A program made the translations under genes and the position numbers. The notes under the pieces were generated by a model. That model was not told the origin of the DNA. It ran no database searches and worked only from the letters and a program-made list of their open reading frames with translations. From contig NZ_MLFP01000086.1 in NCBI RefSeq assembly GCF_002095465.1, forward strand, positions 310,001 through 374,000: a stretch of DNA of 64,000 nucleotides. Direction: 5' to 3'. This stretch comes from Pantoea rodasii. Lineage in GTDB: Bacteria; Pseudomonadota; Gammaproteobacteria; Enterobacterales; Enterobacteriaceae. Below, one piece after another: positions 18,900 to 27,935 of this stretch; the stretch's first letter is position 1, and every line of letters starts with the position of its first letter.

Positions 18900-20299
18900 C
18901 TAGGTGTTTTGGCTAAGATGCTGTTCGATAAGCGGCAAAAGTAACTGCGCGACAGCAGCAAAAACCGGTACCACCACTGAATTTCCAAACTGTTTATAAG
19001 CCTGAGTATCAGAGACCGGAATACGGAATGTGGTTTGACCCGGTGCCTCAAATCCCATTAAACGGGCGCACTCACGCGGGGTTAAACGTCGCGGTCGCTG
19101 CGCCATATTGCTGGCGTGCTGGAAATCCGCTTCACCCTGCGCCTGATCCCAGCCGCGATCGATGAGAATCTCCGAACCGTCTTTGTAATAGCGCGCCGAT
19201 AGCGTGCGCACGCACACGTTGGGATTACGCGGATCGTTGAGGCCAAAGCCGAAACCGTTGCCTTTGGCTTTGTGCTTTTTGGCGTACTGATACAGGTAAT
19301 TCCACAATGTCGGCGACAGGATATACTTCGGCTCGGGAGCCGGCTCCAGCAGACTTTGCAGTGTGGGCACTTGTTGCGGATAGAGTTGAGAGAGCGCGCG
19401 CAGTGAAAACCGTTGCTGAGCCCACAGTCACGACGAATGCCCACCAGCACAATACGTTCGCGATGCTGTGGCAGGAAGTGACGCGCATCCACCACTTTTG
19501 CATCCGGCGTCGCGCTATCGGCAGCATCGGCGACATCGTATCCCAATTCATCCAGCGTCGCCATGATGATGGCGAACGTGCGGCCTTTATCGTGGCTCTT
19601 GAGATTTTTGACGTTCTCCAGCACAAAAAACGGCGGCTTTTTCGCAGCAAGAATGCGAGCGACATCGAAGAACAGCGTGCCCTGTGCTTCACACTCAAAA
19701 CCGTGCGCACGGCCGAGGGCGTTTTTCTTACTCACCCCCGCCAGTGAAAAGGGCTGACAGGGAAAACCGGCCAGCAGCACCTGGTGATCGGGAATGGTCT
19801 GATCGATGTGTTGATAAATCGCCTGTTCGTCAGACAGTCCTGCGGGCTGGGTCACCAATCGAATATCACTGTTGAACTGATGCTGCTGCGGATCGCTATA
19901 GTGATTGGCTTTATAGGTGCGTACCGCTTCTTTATTCCATTCACTGGTGAACACGCACTGGCCGCCAATCTGCTCAAAGCCACGACGAATACCGCCGATA
20001 CCGGCAAACAGATCGACAAACTGGAATTTTGGTGTGGCGTAGTGCGCGGGGCGCGAAGGCAGCAACGCTTGCAGACCAGCGACTTCATCACTGGAAAGCG
20101 CGGGCGCAACGCTCTTGCCCTGGCGAATGCGATTCAGGCGCGGCACGCTCCAGTCGCGTCCACCGGCGTCGGTTAAGGTCTGCACCACATCGCGTGCGGC
20201 ATAAATATCGAGAACCTGCAGTAACAGCGATGTCGTGTCATCCGGAGTAGCAGTAAACGGGGAGGGCGAGACGGTCGCGGCGGGATCGATAGCAAGCAT
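18900..20299 (-). CDS. dcm: DNA (cytosine-5) methyltransferase Dcm, frameshifted as sequenced
   Basis: Methylates the inner cytosine of CCWGG. Motif I FVDLFAGIGG, the catalytic GFPCQPFSLAG, ENVKNL, QHRERIVLVG and the C-terminal QFGNSVVVPV are all present. The frame breaks near 19406-19409, where a run of four As (plus strand) replaces five; adding one base restores SLRALSQLYPQQVPT and a 466-residue protein (E. coli 472). Upstream and downstream parts are otherwise intact. vsr starts 127 bp away in the opposite direction, unlike E. coli where the two overlap in tandem. Confidence 0.9.
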
Positions 20300-20426
20300 G
20301 CGTTTTTCCTTAACAGTGAAGCCGCTATGCTAACACTCCTCGCGCCTTCACACACTTGTTGCGCGTGCCTTTCGCTTTCGCGCCAAACCGCTAAAGTTGA
20401 AGGAGCCCCAATAAAAAGGAGACGCC

Positions 20427-20903
20427 ATGGCAGACGTCCACTCGCAAGATATCCGCAGCAAAAATATGCGCGCCATTCGTAGTCAGGACACGGCGATCGA
20501 GCAGCGTATTGCGATGATTTTGAAAGATCGCGGCTTTAATTATCGTGTACAGGACAAAGCGCTGCCGGGCCGGCCTGACTTTGTGTTGCCACAGGAGAAG
20601 GCGATTATCTTTGTCCACGGCTGTTTCTGGCATCGCCATCACTGTTACTTGTTCAAAATGCCCGCCACGCGCACCGAATTCTGGAACGGTAAAATCAACA
20701 GTAACGTTGAGCGTGACCGCCGTTACATCCAGCAATTGCAAGAAAGTGGGTGGAAGGTGCTGATAGTTTGGGAATGCGCGCTACGCGGTAAATTGCGGCT
20801 GGAGGATGTGGCGCTGATAGAACGGCTGGAAGAGTGGCTGTTGGCAGCCATGCACAGTGGCGAAATGGATCATCAAGGCTTGCATCACTATCGCGTTGAA
20901 TAG
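20427..20903 (+). CDS. vsr: Very-short-patch mismatch repair endonuclease Vsr
   Basis: Nicks 5' of T in T:G mismatches that arise by deamination of Dcm-methylated cytosine. The 158-residue product contains the conserved opening KNMRAIRSQDT, the catalytic GRPDFVLP aspartate, the zinc/active-site region FVHGCFWHRHHCYL and the later cysteine in VIVWECALRG. AAGGAG precedes the ATG. It is transcribed divergently from dcm. Confidence 0.95.
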   Translation: MADVHSQDIRSKNMRAIRSQDTAIEQRIAMILKDRGFNYRVQDKALPGRPDFVLPQEKAIIFVHGCFWHRHHCYLFKMPATRTEFWNGKINSNVERDRRYIQQLQESGWKVLIVWECALRGKLRLEDVALIERLEEWLLAAMHSGEMDHQGLHHYRVE

Positions 20904-20973
20904 CGCGTGATTGTTGCTTTTAGCCGCCATAACGGTTTAGATCACCTCTTTCTCTGGGACGCGGAATCGAGCC

Positions 20974-21249
20974 ATGAGCAGTATCAAACTGACGGTCAAA
21001 CGCCTGTATCAACTTCGCGATGAGCGGATGGTGAACACCCACGCGACGGCACGTATTTACCTTGGCGAGCAGTTGGTGGCCACTGAAGAGATCAGTGGGA
21101 TGACGGAAAGTCCGGTGAGCAAATATGTGCACGCCGGGGATCTTGCTGGGCAGACACTTCGCGTCGAATGGGACTGTGCGGGCATCGCCGATATGTCAGT
21201 GACGGCAGTTGAGCGTTGCCCCTGTTGTCAGGATCACGAACCGGAATAA
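20974..21249 (+). CDS. Conserved small protein of unknown function (91 aa)
   Basis: A 91-residue soluble protein, probably beta-rich, opening SSIKLTVKRLYQL and ending in a cysteine pair (CPCCQDHEPE). The ATG at 20974 has GGGAC-GCGG upstream but no clear Shine-Dalgarno. It ends 11 bp before yedI, suggesting a shared transcript. I do not recognise the family. Confidence 0.65.
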   Translation: MSSIKLTVKRLYQLRDERMVNTHATARIYLGEQLVATEEISGMTESPVSKYVHAGDLAGQTLRVEWDCAGIADMSVTAVERCPCCQDHEPE

Positions 21250-21260
21250 GGATAAATATT

Positions 21261-22172
21261 TTGGCAGGAACCAGCTTACTTACGCTTCTGGATGACATTG
21301 CGACGCTGCTTGATGATATTTCAGTGATGGGCAAGGTCGCGGCAAAGAAGACCGCGGGCGTATTGGGTGACGATCTTTCACTCAATGCGCAGCAGGTAAC
21401 CGGCGTAAAAGCCAACCGTGAATTACCCGTGGTCTGGAGCGTTGCAAAAGGCTCTTTTCTCAATAAATTGATACTGGTGCCGCTGGCGCTGATTATTTCG
21501 GCGTTCGCGCCCTGGCTGATCACACCGTTACTGATGTTGGGCGGCGCTTACCTGTGCTACGAGGGCGTGGAGAAGGTGTTACATAGCCTGAATCACGATA
21601 AAGCGGAAGACAGCCCGGAGGCGCGACAGCAGCGTCTTGATAAGCTGGCACAGCAGGATGCGCGCCAGTTTGAGAAAGATAAAGTCAAAGGCGCAGTACG
21701 CACCGACTTTATTCTTTCCGCCGAAATTGTCGCCATTACGCTGGGCATCGTCTCCGAGGCACCGCTGCTGAATCAGGTATTGATTCTGGCGGGGATCGCG
21801 ATTCTGGTGACCATTGGCGTTTACGGTATTGTGGCGATGATCGTGAAAATCGACGATCTCGGTTACTGGCTGCGTGAGAAATCTTCAACGTTAGCGCAAG
21901 CCACCGGCGGCGCGTTGCTGGCGCTGGCGCCGTGGCTGATGAAGGTGTTGTCAGTGGTCGGCACCATTGCGATGTTCCTGGTGGGCGGCGGCATCATTGT
22001 GCACGGTATTGCGCCGTTGCATCACGCGATCAGCGAATACAGCAGCGGCTTCCATGGCGTGGTCTCGGCCTTTTTGAGCAACGGCGCCAATCTGGTACTT
22101 GGCTTTATCATTGGGTCGATCGTGCTGTTGGCGGTAAATCTGGTTGCGAAGGCACGCGGTAAATCGGTATAA
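21261..22172 (+). CDS. yedI: DUF808 inner-membrane protein YedI
   Basis: A 303-residue polytopic membrane protein (about five hydrophobic segments), similar along its length to E. coli YedI: LLDDIATLLDDISVMGKVAAKK, RTDFILSAEIVAITLGIV, HGIAPLHHAI. Function unknown. The start is a TTG at 21261 giving MAGTSLL, preceded by AAGGA; this matches the E. coli N-terminus and no ATG is available nearby. Confidence 0.92.
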   Translation: MAGTSLLTLLDDIATLLDDISVMGKVAAKKTAGVLGDDLSLNAQQVTGVKANRELPVVWSVAKGSFLNKLILVPLALIISAFAPWLITPLLMLGGAYLCYEGVEKVLHSLNHDKAEDSPEARQQRLDKLAQQDARQFEKDKVKGAVRTDFILSAEIVAITLGIVSEAPLLNQVLILAGIAILVTIGVYGIVAMIVKIDDLGYWLREKSSTLAQATGGALLALAPWLMKVLSVVGTIAMFLVGGGIIVHGIAPLHHAISEYSSGFHGVVSAFLSNGANLVLGFIIGSIVLLAVNLVAKARGKSV

Positions 22173-22209
22173 AGCGCAGGAAATTTATTAATCACGGGTC
22201 AGGAGAACG

Positions 22210-22344
22210 ATGATGAACGACGATATGTTTGAATTTGATATCGATGCGCAGCTGGAGCAGGCTGAAGCCAAAGCCGCTGAGAAAGCCAATGAAGTACCGG
22301 CAGAGATCAGCGATGAAGCGGACTGCGAAGGCTGCAAAATCTGA
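22210..22344 (+). CDS. Small acidic protein (44 aa) with C-terminal CEGC
   Basis: An ATG (with a second ATG next to it) after AGGAGAACG opens a 44-codon frame rich in Glu, Asp and Ala, ending ADCEGCKI. A strong terminator follows 22 bp later, so it is probably expressed, alone or with yedI. No family recognised; the CxxC end could bind a metal. Confidence 0.65.
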   Translation: MMNDDMFEFDIDAQLEQAEAKAAEKANEVPAEISDEADCEGCKI

Positions 22345-22366
22345 TTTCCCACCCGGGAAACGTTTC

Positions 22367-22399
22367 AAAGCCGATAATAAATTTTATCGGCTTTTTTTA
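22367..22399 (+). terminator. Intrinsic terminator
   Basis: Stem AAAGCCGATAA/TTATCGGCTTT with loop TAAATT and a run of seven Ts. Confidence 0.88.
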
Positions 22400-22523
22400 T
22401 AAACAACATTTTACACTGCTTATTCCGATTTCGTCACAGTAATAGCATTATCCTATAGGCGTAAAAGCTGCCCAGCTGCTATAACTTTATCCGTTCATTC
22501 AACGGAAAAAGGGAGGGCGCGGT

Positions 22524-22703
22524 ATGACCTTTGCGATCAGTGACGAAGTTCAGCATAAAGAGGGCGGACCCACGATGGTGGTGACCGGCTATGCCAGCGG
22601 AATGGTAGAGTGTCGTTGGTATGATGGCTATAGCGTGCGCTGTGAGGCGTTCCGCAGTGACGAACTGAGTCACTTGTCCGGAGCGCGCCAACTGGCCAGC
22701 TAA
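22524..22703 (+). CDS. yodC: YodC family small protein
   Basis: A 59-residue protein closely resembling E. coli YodC (60 aa), with the shared core KEGGPTMVVTGYASGMVECR and WYDGYSV. Function unknown. GGGAGG precedes the ATG at 22524; the gene is too short for many gene callers. In E. coli it is likewise next to dgcQ (yedQ). Confidence 0.9.
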   Translation: MTFAISDEVQHKEGGPTMVVTGYASGMVECRWYDGYSVRCEAFRSDELSHLSGARQLAS

Positions 22704-22710
22704 CGCCTGC

Positions 22711-22741
22711 GGGACGGTTTCCACCGTCCCGTTGCTTTTTT
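22711..22741 (+). terminator. Intrinsic terminator of yodC
   Basis: Stem GGGACGG/CCGTCCC, 6-nt loop, followed by GTTGCTTTTTT. Confidence 0.8.
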
Positions 22742-22834
22742 ACCTATCTGATTTTCCTTTGATCCTTGCCTGTACGCTTTTTCTTCCGCTGACTACACTT
22801 TTCGCATTCACCCCTTACCGATAACCGGTTGCCA

Positions 22835-24485
22835 ATGCCCACTTCGCTTTTGCCGCCACGCGCAGGTAATCCGTTTCTGCCGGTGCATCTCTGCTTTCTG
22901 GCGGTCTTTCTGTTTTCTGCCTTTCTCACCGTGCACGAAGCGGTTGAACTGAAGAATAACTATGAAGAGCGTCAACGGGCGCAGCTGGCTGAAATCCAGA
23001 AAACCTCGACAGCCAGTTTCAGGAAAGCATTGATGAGCTGATGTTTTACGAGAAAATGCTCAACTATGCGTTGATGCATCCACTGGATTCGAGTCACACG
23101 CGCGAAGTGATTGCCCGCTTTCAGCAGCAGCGGCAGCAAACGACCTGGCAATTAACATTGGCCAGCCTGCGCAGTATGCCGCTGAATGGCGTCAGTGACA
23201 GTTGGCTAGCGCGCGATCCGCTGTTGGTGCGTAATAACGATCAAATCAACGAGGAATTGCGTGCCGCGCTGGAGTTAAGTTTTATCATGCAGTTTGGCGA
23301 TCCGGCTCAGGATTTCCACTCACGCTTTTGGTATATCTCGCGCGCCGGTTTTTTATCAGCTCAAGGCCACCGCAAAGTCCGCAGGAGCTGGAAGAAAGTT
23401 ATGGCACCATGACGCAGCGTCCCTATTTTCGCGAGCAGGACCCGAATAATCCGCTGCACGGTCGGCTGCGCTGGAGCGAAGCCTATCAGGGCGAATTCAA
23501 CGAAGGGCTAATGATGACGGTGAGCACACCGATCGTCAGTAATGGCTATTGGTATGGTGTGCTGTCGATGGATTTTACCCAGTCGCGAATACAGGCATTG
23601 ATGACCGAAGCTCGACACAGCTTGCTACAAGGCAAGTTGCTGATAGTGGACCGCTCGATGCATGAAATCACCCGCTTGCATGCGCCTGACGATAAACCGC
23701 TGACGCCGGAACAGCAGGATCGGCTGGAGAGCCGTATGCGGCAGTTGCCTGGCGGTGTGATGCGCCTTGGCACCCAGTTTGCCAGCTGGAGCAAGCTGAA
23801 AAATGTCGATGCCTATATCGTCAACATCCAGAGCCTGAAGCAGGGTATGTCGCAGGAGTTGGGCCGCGTGTCGCTATTTTTACTGGCTATGTGGCTGCTG
23901 TTTGTTTTACTGCTGCTGGTGGCGCATCAGGTGATCATCCGCCTGGTGCGGCGCATGGATGATCTCTCAGCCAAACTCACCTGGCGCGCCAATTATGATG
24001 GCATGACGCGGCTGCTCAATCGTAATGCGTTCTTTGAGCAGTTTGTCCTGCTGGCGGCGCGCAGTCAGCAACAGCAGACGCCAATTGCGGTGATTCAGTT
24101 GGACGTCGACTACTTCAAAAAGGTCAATGATACCTGGGGACATGCGGCGGGCGATCAGGCATTAATCCGGGTGGCGGGCGTGATTAGCCACACGCTGCGC
24201 AAATATGACGTGGCGGGACGTATTGGTGGTGAAGAGTTCTGCATCGTGCTGCCCGAAACCACCCTGGCCGATGCCCGCGCGGTGGCAGAGCGCATCCGTG
24301 CGCGGCTGGCGGCGAAAACTATCCTGGTTAACGCCAGCACCACCTTCAGTATTACTTTATCGGCGGGTGTCACCGGCAGCGAAGAGCAGGGCGATTACCA
24401 TGCCGAAAGCCTGCAAGCCAGTGCCGATCGACGTCTCTATCTGGCGAAAACCGGCGGCCGTAATCGGGTATGTGCGGAAGGTTAA
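22835..24485 (+). CDS. dgcQ: Diguanylate cyclase DgcQ, two frameshifts as sequenced
   Basis: Inner-membrane enzyme making c-di-GMP from two GTP; in E. coli DgcQ (YedQ) promotes cellulose/biofilm. TM1 near residues 15-35, a periplasmic sensor, TM2 (about 345-367), then a GGDEF domain with active-site GGEEF (near residue 465) and an upstream LDVDYFKKVNDTWGH. Two single-base losses break it: a C at 23004-23005 and a T in the six-T run 23349-23354. Restoring both gives a 550-residue protein (E. coli 564). The 3' end overlaps the convergent glycosyltransferase gene by 4 bp. Confidence 0.88.
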
Positions 24486-25702
24486 ACTTTGCCGTCGTTA
24501 TCTTCTTCCACCGCCTGATAAATACGCTGCAGGATGTCCGGGAAGGCGGATTGCACGCGGCTCCAGCTGGGAATAAACGGCTTCTCATTCGGCCGTTCAA
24601 TAAACGCCTGTCCGGCATCCAGTATCGCCTGGGTGAACATTTCGACGGCCGCTTCCTCAATGTGTTGATCGAACTTTAGGCCGTTCATGGTCGCTTCGTG
24701 ATTGTAGATCTCCATCATATCCAGCGCATTGCGATAATAAGTGGCTTTAAGCACGCGGAACGAGTCACTGGTGAGCGGCACGCCCATGGTCGCCAGCTTA
24801 CGCAGCAGCGACTGCACGATATCATTGCTCATGCGTTTCAGGCCGCCGGTGCCATCTTCTTCCGCCAGCGGTTGGTGCTTGTGATCGTAGTTATCAGCGA
24901 TCTCCACCTGACAGGTCTGTCGCGTGGTGTAGTTGCGGTAAATCTCCGAGAGCACGCCAATCTCCAGTCCCCAGTCGCCGGGAATTTTAATGCCGTTCAG
25001 CACATGGGTGCGCATGGCGAATTCGCCGGAAAGCGGATAACGGAAGCTGGTGAGGTAATCGAGGTATTCGGAATGACCATACACCTTCTGCAGCGAGCGC
25101 AGTAACGGCCCCACCAACAAACGACCCACGCGACCATTCAGCTTGCCGTCCGCCACGCGGGCGTAGAACCCTTTGCAGAACTCATATTGAAACGCGGGGT
25201 TGGCGAGCGGATAAAGCAAGCGCGCCAGCATGCTGCGCTCGTAGGTGACGATGTCGCAATCATGCAGCGCCACACACTGGGTGCGGTCCGAGGCCAGCGT
25301 ATAACCGGTACAGAACCACACGTTGCGCCCTTTGCCCGGCTGGCTCGGCGACAAACCCTCTTTATCCAGTTCAGCATCCAGCGCTTTTAAACGCGGACCA
25401 TCATTCCACAGGATGCGATGTCGTTGTGGCAGACGGGAAAAGAATTCGCGGGCAAACAGAAACTGATCGCGATCGGCGCGATCGAGACCAATAACGATTT
25501 CGTCAAGATAGGGCACTTTTGCCAGTTCGTTGACGATGTTGTCCAGCGCCGGACCTTCCAGCTCGGAAAATAGCGAAGGCAAGATCAGCCCCATTTTGCG
25601 TTTACGCGCGAAACGCACCATCTCTTTTTCCAGCGATTCAACGCTACGATGGGTGAGATTATGAAAATTAGTTATTACGCCATTCTGGTAAAAATCACTC
25701 AT
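24482..25702 (-). CDS. GpgS-like glucosyl-3-phosphoglycerate synthase (GT81-type glycosyltransferase)
   Basis: A 406-residue soluble GT-A glycosyltransferase. It has an N-terminal nucleotide-binding fold (LILPSLFSELEG, IVIGLDRADRDQF), a metal-binding ALHDCDIVTYER and an acceptor region with WGLEIGVLSEIYR. This matches glucosyl/mannosyl-3-phosphoglycerate synthases, which join a nucleotide-activated glucose to 3-phosphoglycerate. It lies 23 bp after yedP, a mannosyl-3-phosphoglycerate-phosphatase homologue, so the pair probably makes glucosylglycerate, an osmolyte. AGGATG precedes the ATG. Sugar specificity is inferred from context. Confidence 0.82.
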   Translation of the reverse strand: MSDFYQNGVITNFHNLTHRSVESLEKEMVRFARKRKMGLILPSLFSELEGPALDNIVNELAKVPYLDEIVIGLDRADRDQFLFAREFFSRLPQRHRILWNDGPRLKALDAELDKEGLSPSQPGKGRNVWFCTGYTLASDRTQCVALHDCDIVTYERSMLARLLYPLANPAFQYEFCKGFYARVADGKLNGRVGRLLVGPLLRSLQKVYGHSEYLDYLTSFRYPLSGEFAMRTHVLNGIKIPGDWGLEIGVLSEIYRNYTTRQTCQVEIADNYDHKHQPLAEEDGTGGLKRMSNDIVQSLLRKLATMGVPLTSDSFRVLKATYYRNALDMMEIYNHEATMNGLKFDQHIEEAAVEMFTQAILDAGQAFIERPNEKPFIPSWSRVQSAFPDILQRIYQAVEEDNDGKV

Positions 25703-25725
25703 CTTCTCATCCTTTGGTCAGGCGA

Positions 25726-26523
25726 TTAGTCGGGTTGCGCCAGAAAATAGTCCAGCCCTTCACGCCAGCCCAGCGGGCCAACATGTGCAGTGTGATAGAT
25801 GTTTTGTTGATCGCTACGGGTCAGGACCACCGGAGATTTACTGAAGCCTTTGATCACCACCGCATAATCGACGTGCTCCAGCATCGGCGCATCGTTGGGG
25901 CCATCCCCAAGGCCAATGGTGATGCGCTTGCTGCCTTCACGCTGTGCAAGATGCTGCTGCACCTGTTGCAGAGCGACACCCTTGCCACAGCCTGCGGGCA
26001 TCACATGCCAGAAGCGGCCGCCCTGCGTCAGCGCCAGATGTTGTTCTGCCAGCGCCTCGCGGAATGCATCCAGTTTATCGGCATCATCACGCCACAACAC
26101 CACTTCAGAGGCATCGCGTCGGCGGCTCTGGCTGGCTTCCGCCAGCGTTAGACCGGTGAAGCGCGCCACTTCTGCGTCACTGAAATCATGAAAGCCGCTA
26201 AAGCGGAAGTGGGATTGCAGTGCTTTTAGCGAATGACACAGCGCGAGGTAGTCTTCCCCGGGTTCATCAGCCACGCTGAGTTCACCCTCTAACGCGATGC
26301 GGGCACCGTTTTCGGCGATAAACGGTGAGCCGCTGATGCCAAGGCGTTTTTGTAGCGGCACAATTTCTGCCGCCGTTTTGCTGGAACAAATGACAAGCGG
26401 AATGGCATGCTGTTTCAGGCGTGCTAACCACTCTGTTGCCGCATCCCAGTTGTAGTCATGATGATCCAGCAGCGAACCATCCAGGTCGGTGATTATCATC
26501 AGCGACGAATTCAGTCTGAGCAT
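25726..26523 (-). CDS. yedP: Mannosyl/glucosyl-3-phosphoglycerate phosphatase-like HAD protein YedP
   Basis: A 265-residue HAD-superfamily phosphatase (Cof/MpgP type): motif I DLDGSLLD near residue 14, motif II ICSSK (near 45), and motif IV GLGDGPNDAPML near 210. The ATG at 26523 has AAGGAG seven bases upstream. In E. coli yedP is an orphan; here it is first gene of an operon with the synthase, so it likely dephosphorylates the glycosyl-3-phosphoglycerate product. Confidence 0.92.
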   Translation of the reverse strand: MLRLNSSLMIITDLDGSLLDHHDYNWDAATEWLARLKQHAIPLVICSSKTAAEIVPLQKRLGISGSPFIAENGARIALEGELSVADEPGEDYLALCHSLKALQSHFRFSGFHDFSDAEVARFTGLTLAEASQSRRRDASEVVLWRDDADKLDAFREALAEQHLALTQGGRFWHVMPAGCGKGVALQQVQQHLAQREGSKRITIGLGDGPNDAPMLEHVDYAVVIKGFSKSPVVLTRSDQQNIYHTAHVGPLGWREGLDYFLAQPD

Positions 26524-26800
26524 CTTCACACTCCTTACGCTGGGCGCATCCGTAAAGCAAAGAGATATCAGTATAATAGGGTTATCGCGATCACACTTTT
26601 TCGAGGTTTATCTGCCAGCTAATCCAGGATAAATCTTAAATAGAAACGGTCACAAAGTGGGGCATGCGTATTTTGTGCACAGGGAAACATAGCAGGTGCG
26701 CGGTGTTTTCGGTAACAAATGGGGAAGGTCATGCATATTTGTTCGTTTTACACGCAAGATTGGGACTTGTCTTGTGTTGACTAAAGCGTAGTCTGACTCA

Positions 26801-26872
26801 GGTGTTAAGAATTTCCTGGTGTAACGAATTTACTGATTTATTTTACCCGGCCATCCAGCCGGGTATTTTTTT
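26801..26872 (+). ncRNA. dsrA: Small regulatory RNA DsrA
   Basis: The segment at 26811-26830 is identical to the part of E. coli DsrA (ATTTCCTGGTGTAACGAAT) that pairs with the rpoS leader. It is followed by an intrinsic terminator TACCCGGC/GCCGGGTA plus seven Ts (26844-26872). A possible promoter is TTGTCT (26767) and TAGTCT (26789), putting the 5' end near 26801. The middle stem of E. coli DsrA (the hns-pairing part) is shortened, giving about 72 nt against 87. Location between yedP and yodD/dsrB/rcsA matches E. coli. Confidence 0.85.
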
Positions 26873-26884
26873 ATGTAATCGATT

Positions 26885-27118
26885 TCATCGGTTCACTTCA
26901 CTGATCGAGAAGTCACGAATATCGAGTTCAAACGCTTCTGCCAGTTCAGTATACGAATCGTATGCTTCACCGTTCACTTTGACGCGATGGGCGTGCTCCG
27001 CCTCCATAAACTCTTTCACCTCGCCGGACGTTTTCTTTTGAATGGCTTCCAGCAATGCATCCACATCGATATTCACTTCGCGCTGCACGTTGTCACTGTA
27101 CTCTTTGGCGGTGGTCAT
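26885..27118 (-). CDS. yodD: Stress-related small protein YodD
   Basis: A 77-residue protein matching E. coli YodD (75 aa) in TAKEYSDNVQREVNIDVDAL and the C-terminal ELAEAFELDIRDFSISEVNR. In E. coli it is RpoS-dependent and induced by peroxide and acid; mechanism unknown. The ATG at 27118 follows GGGAGGCC; a longer frame to 27163 is not supported. Confidence 0.9.
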   Translation of the reverse strand: MTTAKEYSDNVQREVNIDVDALLEAIQKKTSGEVKEFMEAEHAHRVKVNGEAYDSYTELAEAFELDIRDFSISEVNR

Positions 27119-27198
27119 AGTGGGCCTCCCAGAGGCAATGAGATTCATCATCAGTATAGACAATGCGGGAGTGTGAGCGGAAAGGGCGGATTTCAGAC

Positions 27199-27345
27199 AA
27201 AAAAAGCCCGCGCTGCGCGGGCAAAAATCCTTGTTACTTTTAGGTTGACTGCGCCTTTGGGGTTGGTGCAGTACGGAGAAGTGTACGAGTTGCCCGCGTC
27301 AGAAGTCTCTCTGTGTAACGTTAAGAAAGTGAAAAGCTCTGATTT
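27199..27345 (-). ncRNA. Candidate minus-strand small RNA with terminator
   Basis: A strong minus-strand terminator (GCCCGCG/CGCGGGC followed by seven Ts, 27199-27222) has no gene feeding it: yodD starts further along and the next genes point the other way. Reading leftwards, TTGATA (27376-27381) and TAAAGT (27352-27357), 18 bp apart, could form a promoter, giving an RNA of about 145 nt. No homologue recognised. It could also be a long yodD leader with an early attenuator. Confidence 0.35.
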
Positions 27346-27435
27346 GACAGAACTTTACCCGCCTGTCATCACATTTATCAAAACAGCGGCTATGCTTACA
27401 GATTAATGATAAATAAGTGATATCAGGGAGTTAGT

Positions 27436-27594
27436 ATGGATTTTATTCGAATTGTGATTGCGATTTTGTTGCCTCCGGTCGGTGTGTTTCTGCAGGTGGG
27501 CTTTGGCGGCGCTTTCTGGCTCAACATTCTGTTGACGCTGTGCGGCTATATTCCGGGCATTGTGCACGCCGTGTGGGTAATCGCTCGACGCTGA
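27436..27594 (+). CDS. YqaE/Pmp3 family membrane peptide
   Basis: A 52-residue two-helix membrane protein: MDFIRIVIAILLPPVGVFLQ, then FWLNILLTLCGYIPGIVHAVWVI. This is the Pmp3/UPF0057 (YqaE) family of small stress-linked membrane proteins. GGGAG precedes the ATG by six bases. Confidence 0.92.
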   Translation: MDFIRIVIAILLPPVGVFLQVGFGGAFWLNILLTLCGYIPGIVHAVWVIARR

Positions 27595-27661
27595 TCCCGA
27601 TCAGGCAGCCATGATTTTCTTCCGTTACACTGTGTTCAGGACAATTTCTGGAGAGTGATCA

Positions 27662-27856
27662 ATGCAGGTCAATGATCGTGTAACGGTAAAAACTGACGGT
27701 GGACCGCGTCGCGTGGGAACCGTGCTGGCGGTGGAAGGGTTTAATGAAGGCACCATGTATCTGGTGGCGCTGGAGGATTATCCGTTGGGAATTTGGTTCT
27801 TCAATGAAAGCGATCACGCAGAAGGGGTGTTTGTCGAGCCGTACGTTGAAGTCTAG
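27662..27856 (+). CDS. dsrB: DsrB small protein
   Basis: A 64-residue protein nearly identical in its core to E. coli DsrB (62 aa): VNDRVTVKTDGGPRR and GTMYLVALEDYPLGIWFFNE. Function unknown; E. coli dsrB is RpoS-controlled and lies beside rcsA. GGAGAG precedes the ATG. Confidence 0.92.
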   Translation: MQVNDRVTVKTDGGPRRVGTVLAVEGFNEGTMYLVALEDYPLGIWFFNESDHAEGVFVEPYVEV

Positions 27857-27869
27857 TTAGCACGTCATT

Positions 27870-27893
27870 CAGGTGCGCATAACTGCGCACCTG
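27870..27893. terminator. Hairpin between dsrB and convergent chemoreceptor
   Basis: Perfect 10-bp stem CAGGTGCGCA/TGCGCACCTG with a TAAC loop; T-tracts are weak on both sides. Confidence 0.55.
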
Positions 27894-27935
27894 TTGATAT
27901 CCCAATTTGTCGCTATTTATGGCGACTCAGCCGAA

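Noticed and set aside
20391..20741. 116-codon frame antisense to vsr
   Set aside because: Overlaps the well-supported vsr coding sequence and has no features of its own.
23041..23412. Separate 123-aa gene within dgcQ
   Set aside because: It is the middle segment of dgcQ between two single-base deletions, not an independent gene.
26987..27406. 139-codon plus-strand frame across yodD
   Set aside because: Shadow of yodD on the opposite strand that runs on into the non-coding gap.
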